DNA of 64,000 bases from an uncultured Lachnospiraceae bacterium (GTDB lineage Bacteria > Bacillota > Clostridia > Lachnospirales > Lachnospiraceae), in NCBI GenBank assembly GCA_910585005.1, contig CAJUCN010000002.1:224293-288292 (forward strand). Reading direction: 5' to 3'. Shown here piece after piece: positions 28,197 through 35,907 of the stretch (positions within the stretch are counted from its first letter, which is position 1; each line of letters starts with the position of its first letter). Below the pieces are notes generated by a model that was not told the DNA's origin, made no database searches, and saw nothing but the letters and a program-made list of their open reading frames with translations. Made by a program: the position numbers and the translations under genes.

Positions 28197-28889
28197 TTAG
28201 TTGTTAGATGAAACGGTTCTGTCCTGAAGGCAATAACCGATGCCACGGATTGTCTTAATCTCTAAAGCGCTTCCCACCAAGTGCAACCGTCTTCTCACAA
28301 AATGAATATAATTGTCCAGATTTCCTTCTTCCACGTCACTGTCCGGCCCCCATACCTTCAAAAGCAAAAGGCTTCTGGATAAGGATTGGCCAATCCTGCG
28401 TAGGAAAGTTTCCAAAAGGGCAGCTTCCCTTTTGGATAAAGAACATTTTCCGCCTGGGCCAGTGAGGTGATAATCTGTTAAATTTAAGGACAAATCGGAT
28501 ACGGTAAGAATGTCATCGTTAGTAAGCGTATGTGGCCTTCTGATCACGCAACGTATTCTGGCAAGCAATTCTTCAAAAGCGAAGGGCTTCACAAGGTAAT
28601 CATCTGCGCCTAAATCTAAGCCTGTGACTTTATCGGATAGGGTTCCAAGTGCAGTGATTAAAATAATAGGGGCAGTAATGCCTTTCTTCCGAAGGGAAGT
28701 AAGTACTTCGGTACCTTCTTTGTAAGGAAGCATCCGGTCTAGTAAAATGACATCGTAAATATTCTGTTCCCCATAATAACAGGCTTCTTCCCCGTCAAAA
28801 CAGGTATCCACGGAAAACCCGTTCGTTTCCAATTGATAACATAAAGTTTTATTTAATTGTTCATCATCTTCTGCCAATAAAATTCTCAT
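28197..28889 (-). CDS. OmpR-family response regulator
   Basis: 230-aa regulator: receiver domain with phospho-acceptor in VILLDRMLPYKEG (about residue 51) and KPFAFEELLAR, then a winged-helix domain ending DNYIHFVRRRL...IRGIGYCL. First gene of the two-gene system. Three promoter-proximal direct-repeat pairs nearby (one upstream of this gene) have the 11-bp spacing typical of OmpR-family binding, so it probably activates itself and the divergent lipoprotein genes. Confidence 0.95.
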   Translation of the reverse strand: MRILLAEDDEQLNKTLCYQLETNGFSVDTCFDGEEACYYGEQNIYDVILLDRMLPYKEGTEVLTSLRKKGITAPIILITALGTLSDKVTGLDLGADDYLVKPFAFEELLARIRCVIRRPHTLTNDDILTVSDLSLNLTDYHLTGPGGKCSLSKREAALLETFLRRIGQSLSRSLLLLKVWGPDSDVEEGNLDNYIHFVRRRLHLVGSALEIKTIRGIGYCLQDRTVSSNN

Positions 28890-28942
28890 GTCAATACCCT
28901 GCTATTTATTTTTTGAGGACATCCCTTCTCTTCTATTTTAAT

Positions 28943-28958
28943 AAATCATATATGATTT
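28943..28958. repeat. 16-bp perfect palindrome upstream of the response regulator
   Basis: AAATCATATATGATTT is its own reverse complement. It lies between the predicted transcription start of the regulator operon and its start codon, so a roadblock operator or a 5-prime leader element is possible. Confidence 0.5.
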
Positions 28959-28985
28959 GCAAGAGAGGTTTATTTATAGTTTATA

Positions 28986-29018
28986 ATTTTAGCACAGTTA
29001 TCTTTAATTATTCTCTAA
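28986..29018 (-). promoter_or_regulatory. Predicted autoregulated promoter of the two-component operon
   Basis: Reading the minus strand: TTAGAGA (29018-29012), 4 bp, TTAAAGA (29007-29001), 6 bp, TGC then TAAAAT (28991-28986). This is the same layout as the two plus-strand promoters at 29072 and 29724, with one mismatch in the second repeat. Confidence 0.65.
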
Positions 29019-29071
29019 GTTTCATGATATTATTTCATTAACCAGGAAAACGGCGGTTTATAATTTTTTCT

Positions 29072-29104
29072 TTAGAGATATTTTAGAGATTTTCCTGTTA
29101 TAAA
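29072..29104 (+). promoter_or_regulatory. Predicted regulated promoter of the first lipoprotein
   Basis: TTAGAGA (29072-29078), 4 bp, TTAGAGA (29083-29089), 6 bp, TG-T-TATAAA extended -10 (29096-29104). There is no classical -35 box; the repeats occupy that position, as in activator-dependent promoters. Confidence 0.7.
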
Positions 29105-29120
29105 TATTTCAAAAATAAAA

Positions 29121-29146
29121 CTTGCAACTCAGAAAGGAGTTGCAAG
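29121..29146 (+). other. 5-prime leader hairpin
   Basis: CTTGCAACTC and GAGTTGCAAG form a perfect 10-bp stem with a 6-nt loop close to the predicted transcript 5-prime end and just ahead of the ribosome site AAAAAGGAG. There is no T run, so it is not a terminator; mRNA protection is a possible role. Confidence 0.55.
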
Positions 29147-29166
29147 CAGAGAAAAAGGAGAATCAT

Positions 29167-29718
29167 ATGAAGAAAAAATGGATAGCAGCAGTAGGATTAA
29201 GTGTTTTTATGGTAACAGCAGGAGTAGGCTGTGGTGCAAAAGAACAGGACTCCCAGGTAGCTGCCATAGAGCAAGAACCCTTAAAGGATGGAAGTGAAGA
29301 ACAAAACAAGGAGACGGAAGAGGAGACGGAAAAAGAAAGCGCAGACCGGCAGCAAGAAACCGGCAAGCCGGAGAGTGGGGAGACGAAACAGCTAGATGGA
29401 AATGTAAGAGGCATCGGTGACAATGGTATTGTCATAATAAAAGTAAAGACGGAGGAACTGGAAGAAGGAGTAAGTTTAGCCATACAACCGGCATCGGGTA
29501 ATGAAACCGCAGAGGATTATGTGGATGTCAATTTTACGGATGATACAACGTTTGAACTTCGTGTTGTGAAAAATGGCGGGGTAAACCCGGATGAGGATGT
29601 GACGGTCAAAGAAGCTTCGATTTCTGATATTGTGGGTGATATGTCGGTAACGCTGGAAGGCTATTATGACGGGGAGGTCTTTGTAGCGGAAAAAGTGGTT
29701 CTTTATGAATTTGTATAG
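29167..29718 (+). CDS. Lipoprotein, paralogue 1 of 2
   Basis: 183-aa secreted lipoprotein: signal peptide with lipobox GVGC (Cys 22), a Glu/Lys-rich linker (about residues 28-75) and a beta-rich domain with VRGIGDNGIVI and VNFTDDTTFELRVVKNGG. I do not recognise the family. It shares its plan and the NFTDDT-F core with the gene at 29786. Start chosen at 29167 after AAAAAGGAGAA; the frame extends upstream into the leader hairpin without a ribosome site. Confidence 0.82.
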   Translation: MKKKWIAAVGLSVFMVTAGVGCGAKEQDSQVAAIEQEPLKDGSEEQNKETEEETEKESADRQQETGKPESGETKQLDGNVRGIGDNGIVIIKVKTEELEEGVSLAIQPASGNETAEDYVDVNFTDDTTFELRVVKNGGVNPDEDVTVKEASISDIVGDMSVTLEGYYDGEVFVAEKVVLYEFV

Positions 29719-29723
29719 GCAGT

Positions 29724-29756
29724 TTAGAGAAAGCTTAGAGATTATTTTGTTATACT
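29724..29756 (+). promoter_or_regulatory. Predicted regulated promoter of the second lipoprotein
   Basis: TTAGAGA (29724-29730), 4 bp, TTAGAGA (29735-29741), 6 bp, TG-T-TATACT extended -10 (29748-29756). The spacing is identical to the promoter at 29072. Confidence 0.7.
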
Positions 29757-29785
29757 GCAAAAGAAGAAAAGGGAGACAATGTAAA

Positions 29786-30307
29786 ATGAAAAGTAAACAC
29801 AGTTTGGCAGCAGGATTATTATTACTTATGGCAGTGGCTGCCGGATGCAGTTCTAAAGAACCGGAAAATACCCCGGCTGTTATCACAGAAAGTATACAAG
29901 GTACAGAGAAATCAGATGAAGAAGAGGTGGAGCCTAAAAAAAAAGAAGATACGGACAAGGAAGCAGATTTTGTAGTACCAGAGCAAGGAGAAGAGCATCT
30001 TTCCGGAAAGGTCAGGAATCTTGGGGACAACAGTGTTACCATCAGTAAAATATTTGTTGAAGAAAACGAAAACAGTGACATTGTATATTTGCCGGAAGAA
30101 GGAAGCCAGGAAGAAGAACTGGTGACGGTGAATTTTACGGATGACACAGAGTTCCATTTTTGGCTCATTAAGGGCGGCGGCGGAGACATTGATATGCGGG
30201 AATCTTCCTTTTCTGAAATTCAGGAAGGTTATGGCCTGGAAATGTACGGAAACTATGAAGGGGATAGTTTTCTCGCAAGTAAAGTCATTATAGAAGTATA
30301 CGAGTAA
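29786..30307 (+). CDS. Lipoprotein, paralogue 2 of 2
   Basis: 173-aa lipoprotein with lipobox AAGC (Cys 21), an acidic/Lys linker and a C-terminal domain with VRNLGDNSVTI and VNFTDDTEFHFWLIKGGG, clearly related to the preceding protein. Family unknown. Start chosen at 29786 after AAAGGGAGAC; the longer frame to 29705 crosses the promoter. It is followed 13 bp later by the binding-protein gene, so this promoter probably serves the whole export/import cluster to 35822. Confidence 0.82.
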   Translation: MKSKHSLAAGLLLLMAVAAGCSSKEPENTPAVITESIQGTEKSDEEEVEPKKKEDTDKEADFVVPEQGEEHLSGKVRNLGDNSVTISKIFVEENENSDIVYLPEEGSQEEELVTVNFTDDTEFHFWLIKGGGGDIDMRESSFSEIQEGYGLEMYGNYEGDSFLASKVIIEVYE

Positions 30308-30320
30308 GGAAGGAGTCAAA

Positions 30321-32690
30321 ATGAGGAAAAGTATGAAAAAAAGAATGTTGTGTCTGGTGATAGCGGCAGTGATGGTGGTGCTTGCCACAGGCTGCGGCGG
30401 GAAAAGTACACAGGAAAATCCCACTCCACAGGGCGGAGGGGAAAGTCCTGCTTCCGATGAAGGACAGGAGAAGAAACAGGCAATAGATGAGGTAACGCCG
30501 TCAGAAAATACAGCTATGGGGCGGTATGTGGAGGAGGAAACGGACTTATCCGAAAACTTAGGTACACCATTAAGTATGCAGAGATTGTCTGACGGCAGTA
30601 TCATGATCCTTGATCAGTATCATTTTCCTATGGTGTCAAAGGATAATGGCCTTACATGGGAAGTGAAAGAAACAGAATGGTTTAAGGAACGGGAAACAAA
30701 ATCCTATTATGTACATCATGCAAAAGCATCCCCCGATGGAACGATAGGGATACTCTACAGCGGGAGTGGGGATGATATTGACAACGTAAAATGTATCCTG
30801 ATCAAGCCGGATGAAACCGTGATTCCGGTAGAATTAACAATGGAAAATGACGAAGCATATCCAAACAGTATCTGGGTTTCCGATTCGGGAAGATTTTTTG
30901 TATCGGCTCTCCGTGACAGAAATGTTTACGAAGTAAAAGAGGACGGAACCTGTGAAATATTTTTGACACCGGAAAACAGGCCAGATCTGATTCGGATCAG
31001 GGGCGATCTGATGGTCATGGACAGTTATGAAAATGCGGTAAGAATCCTTAGGATTTACGATATGTCAAAAGAGGAATATGTTGAGGATGAAGTATTAACT
31101 GACTTTCTGGCGGACTATTATGGCGAACGGAGCTCTAACGGCAGATATTGGTATGATATGGGATTCTTTATGGGAGAAGACAATGTCATCTATCTGGCAG
31201 GCAAAAAGGGTATCCACCGCCATGTGATCGGAGGAAGCGTGGTGGAACAGTTGGTAGACGGTGGTTTATCCCGTCTGGGAAGCCCGGAATATAACATTGT
31301 GGATTTTATGCCATTAAGTGATACGGAATTTGTGGTTCTTTTAGCTTCCAAGAAAACGATCAAGTTTACTTATGATCCTAACATCCCTACCGTACCCAAT
31401 AACAGGGTGAAAATATACAGCCTGGAAGAAAGTGATGACCTAAGGGCGGCAATTTCCGTATACCAGGTAAATAATCCGGATATGTTCATCGAATATGAGG
31501 TAGGGATTGAAGAGGGAAGTTCCGTTACCAGGGATGATGCGTTGAAAAAACTGAATACTCAGATTGTGGCCGGGGAAGGGCCGGATATTCTGTGCTTAAA
31601 CGGGCTTCCTGTTGACTCTTATGTGGAAAAAGGATTGTTGATGGATGTAAGCAGCCTGATTACTGATCTGGCAAAAGAAGAGAGGTTGTTTGAAAACCTG
31701 TTCCATGCATTTGAAACCGATGGCGGAATCTATGCAGTGCCTGGCCAGGTTGTGATTCCTCTGATTGGAGGGCGCGAAAAGGATATTTCCAATGTGAAGG
31801 ATTTAAGCACGATTGCAGATGGAGTAGTGAAGCTTAGGAACGAAAATCCCCAAAAACCGATTCTTGAATGGGGTTATGCAAAGCAGATCATGAAAGCATT
31901 TTCTCCGTCCTCAGCGCCTTCATGGAAGACAGACAGCGGGGAGCTTAACAAAGAAGCGGTAGAAGAATTTCTGGTTCAGGTTAAGAGAATGTATGATGCA
32001 CAGATAGACGGACTGGATGAAAAGATTATGGAAAGATATACCATGATCAATGAGATGCGTACGGAGGAAAGAGGCGAAGACTGGATGTATGATAGCCGGT
32101 ATTACTCAATTAACCTGTTGAATTTTATGGGAGATTATGCACAATTGTCGGTTGGTCCTCTTACATCTACTTACAGTTATTATATGGATCTTTCTGTTAC
32201 GAGAGTAAAAGGTTATGAGGACATTGTTTATCAGCCCATAAGCGGACAGAGCAGTCATGTGTTTATTCCCACGTTGCTGCTTGGCATCAGTTCGGCTTCC
32301 CCAAGGGCGGAATTTGCACAGGATGTTCTAAGGCAATTTTTAAGCAAGAATGCCCAGGTGGCTATGACCGGATTTTCTGTAAACAAAGATGCGTTAGAGC
32401 AGCAGTTTACCCCCAATGAGGAGGCTGTTGGCGAAAATGGCGAATATGGCAGCATAGCCACATCAGGCTGGGATGATGTAGATTTAAGTCTGGATATCTA
32501 TATTGCAACCCAGGAGCAGTTAAATGTCTTCTATGGGTGGATGGACTCTATGGACACCCCTTATGTGGAAGATGTTGTGTTGGAAGAGACAGTGTTTGAG
32601 GAAGGCGACAAATATATATCCGGGCAGCAGAGTCTTGAGGAAACGCTAAATGCAATTGAGCAGAAGATTGCAATTTATTTATCAGAATAA
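30321..32690 (+). CDS. Large lipoprotein: BNR-like N-terminal half fused to a solute-binding domain
   Basis: 789-aa lipoprotein with lipobox ATGC (Cys 25). The first about 350 residues look like a beta-propeller: they contain an Asp-box-like SKDNGLTWEV and repeated WVSDSGRFF/DGT elements. From about residue 370 the sequence changes to a family 1-type extracellular binding fold (LNTQIVAGEGPDILCLNGLPVDSYVEKGLLMDVSSLI). Ordinary binding proteins are 400-550 aa, so this is a fusion. GGAAGGAG precedes the ATG. Permease genes follow. The ligand cannot be named from sequence. Confidence 0.8.
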   Translation: MRKSMKKRMLCLVIAAVMVVLATGCGGKSTQENPTPQGGGESPASDEGQEKKQAIDEVTPSENTAMGRYVEEETDLSENLGTPLSMQRLSDGSIMILDQYHFPMVSKDNGLTWEVKETEWFKERETKSYYVHHAKASPDGTIGILYSGSGDDIDNVKCILIKPDETVIPVELTMENDEAYPNSIWVSDSGRFFVSALRDRNVYEVKEDGTCEIFLTPENRPDLIRIRGDLMVMDSYENAVRILRIYDMSKEEYVEDEVLTDFLADYYGERSSNGRYWYDMGFFMGEDNVIYLAGKKGIHRHVIGGSVVEQLVDGGLSRLGSPEYNIVDFMPLSDTEFVVLLASKKTIKFTYDPNIPTVPNNRVKIYSLEESDDLRAAISVYQVNNPDMFIEYEVGIEEGSSVTRDDALKKLNTQIVAGEGPDILCLNGLPVDSYVEKGLLMDVSSLITDLAKEERLFENLFHAFETDGGIYAVPGQVVIPLIGGREKDISNVKDLSTIADGVVKLRNENPQKPILEWGYAKQIMKAFSPSSAPSWKTDSGELNKEAVEEFLVQVKRMYDAQIDGLDEKIMERYTMINEMRTEERGEDWMYDSRYYSINLLNFMGDYAQLSVGPLTSTYSYYMDLSVTRVKGYEDIVYQPISGQSSHVFIPTLLLGISSASPRAEFAQDVLRQFLSKNAQVAMTGFSVNKDALEQQFTPNEEAVGENGEYGSIATSGWDDVDLSLDIYIATQEQLNVFYGWMDSMDTPYVEDVVLEETVFEEGDKYISGQQSLEETLNAIEQKIAIYLSE

Positions 32691-32732
32691 AAAGCATGGA
32701 GCGAAAGCGCCATTCTTCCAGGTGGAAAAACA

Positions 32733-33593
32733 ATGAAAAGAAAACGGAAATACTTTTATGTATTTTTATTGCCCAGTTTTGCGGGAATTGCATTGTTTGT
32801 GCTTCTTCCCTTTGCGGACGTGGTGAAGAGATCCTTCACCACTGCCGTCACCGGGCAGTTTAACGGGATCAAAAATTACCAGACTATTTTTCATAACCAG
32901 GCATTTTTGCTGGCGGTGGAAAACACTTTAAAATTCACATTTGTATGTATACCCTTTTTGGTTTTGGCTGGATTTTTTACGGCATTGCTTTTGGATCAAT
33001 TGGAAAGCAAGGGAATTGTAAAATCAGTTTATTTATTTCCCCTTGCAATGCCTACGGCCACCATTGTAATGGTATGGAAAATGATATTTTATAAACAGGG
33101 TTTCTTAAACCTGTTTCTCACCCGACTTGGGGAATGGACCGGTTTTTGGGGAGAGGTACATACCGATTATTTGGGATCTGAAGCGGCGTTTTGGGTTTTG
33201 GTGGGAAGTTATATTTGGAAAAACTTAGGCTACACAGTCGTTTTGTGGCTGGCGGGATTGATGGGAATCCCTACGGAATATTACGAAGCCGCAAAAGTAG
33301 ACGGTGCAAACAGTCTGCAAAGGTTGTGGTACATCACATTGCCAAACTTAAAGGGCAGCCTTTACACGATTGTGATTTTATCTTTTTTAAATTCTTTTAA
33401 GATTTACCGGGAAGCATATCTAACGTCAGGCGCTTACCCTGATAAAAGTATTTATCTGTTGCAGCATGTGTTTAACAACTGGTTTGTAAATCTGGAATTG
33501 GATAAAATGGCGGCGGCAGCGGTGTGCACAGGCGGATTATTAATGATTTTTATTTTGTTTTTGCAAAGATTGTGGGATCGGAATGAGGCATAA
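32733..33593 (+). CDS. Carbohydrate-type ABC permease (MalF/UgpA class)
   Basis: 286-aa permease with six predicted membrane segments. The EAA loop is EYYEAAKVDGANSLQRLWYITLPNL. AGGTGGAAA precedes the ATG. It pairs with the MalG-class permease that follows 12 bp later. Confidence 0.92.
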   Translation: MKRKRKYFYVFLLPSFAGIALFVLLPFADVVKRSFTTAVTGQFNGIKNYQTIFHNQAFLLAVENTLKFTFVCIPFLVLAGFFTALLLDQLESKGIVKSVYLFPLAMPTATIVMVWKMIFYKQGFLNLFLTRLGEWTGFWGEVHTDYLGSEAAFWVLVGSYIWKNLGYTVVLWLAGLMGIPTEYYEAAKVDGANSLQRLWYITLPNLKGSLYTIVILSFLNSFKIYREAYLTSGAYPDKSIYLLQHVFNNWFVNLELDKMAAAAVCTGGLLMIFILFLQRLWDRNEA

Positions 33594-33605
33594 GTAAAGT
33601 TGAGA

Positions 33606-34499
33606 ATGGAAGTAATTAAGAAAAAAAATGAGAAGTTCATAAAACAGGCAAAAAAACATTTCAAAAAAATATCCGTGGTCTTTCTGCTTTTGGTGCCGGC
33701 CATATTTGTGGTGATGCCGGTTCTCATTTTGTTATCAGGGGCGCTTATGGATACTTATGAACTTAGGAATTATTTAAGCAGTGTTTTTAGCCAGGGAAAT
33801 GAGTTTATCAGTTGGAAACTGATACCAGATTATCCTTCCTTTGCAAATTACAAAAAAATCTTATTGGAAACACCCCAATTTTTTATTTTGTTTTGGAATT
33901 CCGTGAAACTGGTGGTTTGTATTTTGATGGGACAGCTTGTAATGGCAGTGCCGGCGGCCTGGGGATTTGCAGTCTATCAAGTTAAGGGGAGCAGGGTGCT
34001 TTTTGCCCTTTATGTAGTGCTGATGTTACTTCCTTTTCAGGTGACTATGTTGTCTAGTTACTTGGTGTTAAACAAGTTTTCCCTTATTAATACTCATCTG
34101 TCAATTATTCTTCCGGCGGTATTTTCCACGTTTCCGGTATTTCTTTCTTACGGGGGATTCCGGGCAATTCCCGCCCAGCTATTTGAAGCGGCAAGGATCG
34201 ATGGGGCAGGAGAACTTACGATTTTTCTTAATTTGGGGATTCCCCTTGGAAAAAGCGGGCTTTTGTCCGCCATGGTGCTGGGATTTTTGGAATACTGGAA
34301 TATGATGGAGCAGCCCATGGCTTTTTTGGAGGATAAATTTCTTTGGCCATTGTCCTTGTATCTGCCGGAAATCACTTGGGGGAAGGCAGGATTTGCTTTT
34401 TGTGCCAGTGTGATCACGCTGATTCCGGTAATGTTCGTTTTTGTGTTGGGACAGGACTATCTGGAGCAAGGAATCATTTATTCGGGATTAAAGGAGTAA
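33606..34499 (+). CDS. Carbohydrate-type ABC permease (MalG/UgpE class)
   Basis: 297 aa, six predicted membrane segments, with EAA loop LFEAARIDGAGELTIFLNLGIPL. A TTG at 33600 is an alternative start two codons earlier; neither has a strong ribosome site, and coupling to the previous gene is likely. No ATP-binding subunit is encoded in the cluster. Confidence 0.9.
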   Translation: MEVIKKKNEKFIKQAKKHFKKISVVFLLLVPAIFVVMPVLILLSGALMDTYELRNYLSSVFSQGNEFISWKLIPDYPSFANYKKILLETPQFFILFWNSVKLVVCILMGQLVMAVPAAWGFAVYQVKGSRVLFALYVVLMLLPFQVTMLSSYLVLNKFSLINTHLSIILPAVFSTFPVFLSYGGFRAIPAQLFEAARIDGAGELTIFLNLGIPLGKSGLLSAMVLGFLEYWNMMEQPMAFLEDKFLWPLSLYLPEITWGKAGFAFCASVITLIPVMFVFVLGQDYLEQGIIYSGLKE

Positions 34500-34502
34500 G
34501 AT

Positions 34503-35822
34503 GTGAAAAATCGAAGAATTAAAAAAATTACAATTGCATTTGCGGCTTTTTTCGTCCTGATGCTGGTGTGCACGGTGGTTTCTAAAAGTATTTATGCTTA
34601 TCAGCTCCCTATGGTCAGTACAGTAATGCCGGAAGAAAAGTATGTGGAACATCTGGTGGAAGCGGAAGGGATTGTGGCAGCAGGTGGTGAAAGAGCAGTC
34701 AATTATTTTCCGGGGCTTCGGGTGGATGCCGTTTTGGTACATGTAGGAGACCGGGTGGAAGAAGGGGATGTCCTGCTACAAATTGATTTGGAGGATTTGA
34801 AAGAGTTTATAGATCAAAAGAGGGACGAGGTTGCCAAGGTTGAATTGCAGATTAACGCAATATTGGAAAATCAGGCTCTTGAACAGCAAAAAAAAGACCT
34901 TGAGCTTGCCCGTGCAAGGGAAGATTATGATACCACAGCAAGGCTGGAAGACACCTATATTGGACGGGCTGCACAAGAGTATGCACAGATAGAAGAGGAT
35001 TGGAAAGAGTTAATGGATGGCCAGGAAGATGAGGCATTAAAGGACGCCCTGCAAAGCGCAGCGTACGGGGAGGCGGATGCTAAAGCAAAACGGGATGAGG
35101 CAGTTAAGCAGGCAGGAAGACGGGTGGAAGATATTCTTATGCCGGATCAGGCTTCTTCTGATCTGGATATTGCAAAACTTGAAAAGGAGGCGCTTTTATC
35201 TCAGATTGGAGAGTATCAACAGATCATAGACGGACAGGGGATTATATCAGCGCCCTTTGGCGGCGTGGTCACGGCGGTTTATGTTCAGGTAGGAGGCAGG
35301 ACATCGGATACAGCGGTGATGCTGATTTCGGACGAAAGCCTTCCTTGTCAGTTGAAGATTTTCTTAGATAAAGAACAAAAGAAATATGTGGGATTAGGGG
35401 ATTTGGTTTCTATTAAATTGGAAGGCAAAAGCAATAAACTGGAAGGAACCATAGATTACTTGGCGGAAAGTGTGGGAGTTCCCGGAAGTTATGAAGCATT
35501 AGTCAATCTCCCGGAAAATACCGGGATACCGGGGCTGTCTGGCAGGGTTTCCCGGTCAGAACCGGGAGAGAAGCATCGGTTGTGCATACCACCGTCGGCA
35601 GTGTATGAAAAATATGACACGAATTTTGTATATGTGCTAAAAGAACGGGAAGGGATTCTTGGACAGGAGTATTATATAGATGAAGCGATTGTGAGAGTGA
35701 TAGATAAAAATGAGGTTTGGGCGGCTATCGATAATGGGGTTCTTGCAAAGGATAGTAAGGTGATCATATCCTCTACGAAGGAATTTAAAAAAGGCGATGT
35801 GGTGCGGTGGGAGGACGAATGA
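34503..35822 (+). CDS. HlyD-like membrane-fusion/adaptor protein
   Basis: 439 aa with a single N-terminal membrane anchor (about residues 9-28), a lipoyl-like half motif (GLRVDAVLVHVGDRVEEGDVLLQID), a long charged coiled coil (about 95-230) and the return lipoyl half with beta barrel (ISAPFGGVVTAVYVQVGG). The GTG start at 34503 follows AAAGGAG and is 3 bp from the preceding stop. Such adaptors normally work with MacB- or exporter-type ATPases, yet here it follows importer-type permeases. Confidence 0.85.
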   Translation: MKNRRIKKITIAFAAFFVLMLVCTVVSKSIYAYQLPMVSTVMPEEKYVEHLVEAEGIVAAGGERAVNYFPGLRVDAVLVHVGDRVEEGDVLLQIDLEDLKEFIDQKRDEVAKVELQINAILENQALEQQKKDLELARAREDYDTTARLEDTYIGRAAQEYAQIEEDWKELMDGQEDEALKDALQSAAYGEADAKAKRDEAVKQAGRRVEDILMPDQASSDLDIAKLEKEALLSQIGEYQQIIDGQGIISAPFGGVVTAVYVQVGGRTSDTAVMLISDESLPCQLKIFLDKEQKKYVGLGDLVSIKLEGKSNKLEGTIDYLAESVGVPGSYEALVNLPENTGIPGLSGRVSRSEPGEKHRLCIPPSAVYEKYDTNFVYVLKEREGILGQEYYIDEAIVRVIDKNEVWAAIDNGVLAKDSKVIISSTKEFKKGDVVRWEDE

Positions 35823-35833
35823 TCTGCATAAAT

Positions 35834-35892
35834 AAAGGCAGTTGCAAAATTCCCTGAATTAACATTCAGAGGGTTTTTCGCAACTGCTTTTG
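35834..35892. terminator. Bidirectional nested-stem terminator
   Basis: The outer stem AAAGGCAGTTGC/GCAACTGCTTT encloses an inner stem CCCTGAAT/ATTCAGAGGG. It sits between the convergent adaptor and ABC exporter genes and can serve both. Confidence 0.8.
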
Positions 35893-35907
35893 TTCGTAGA
35901 TAACCAC

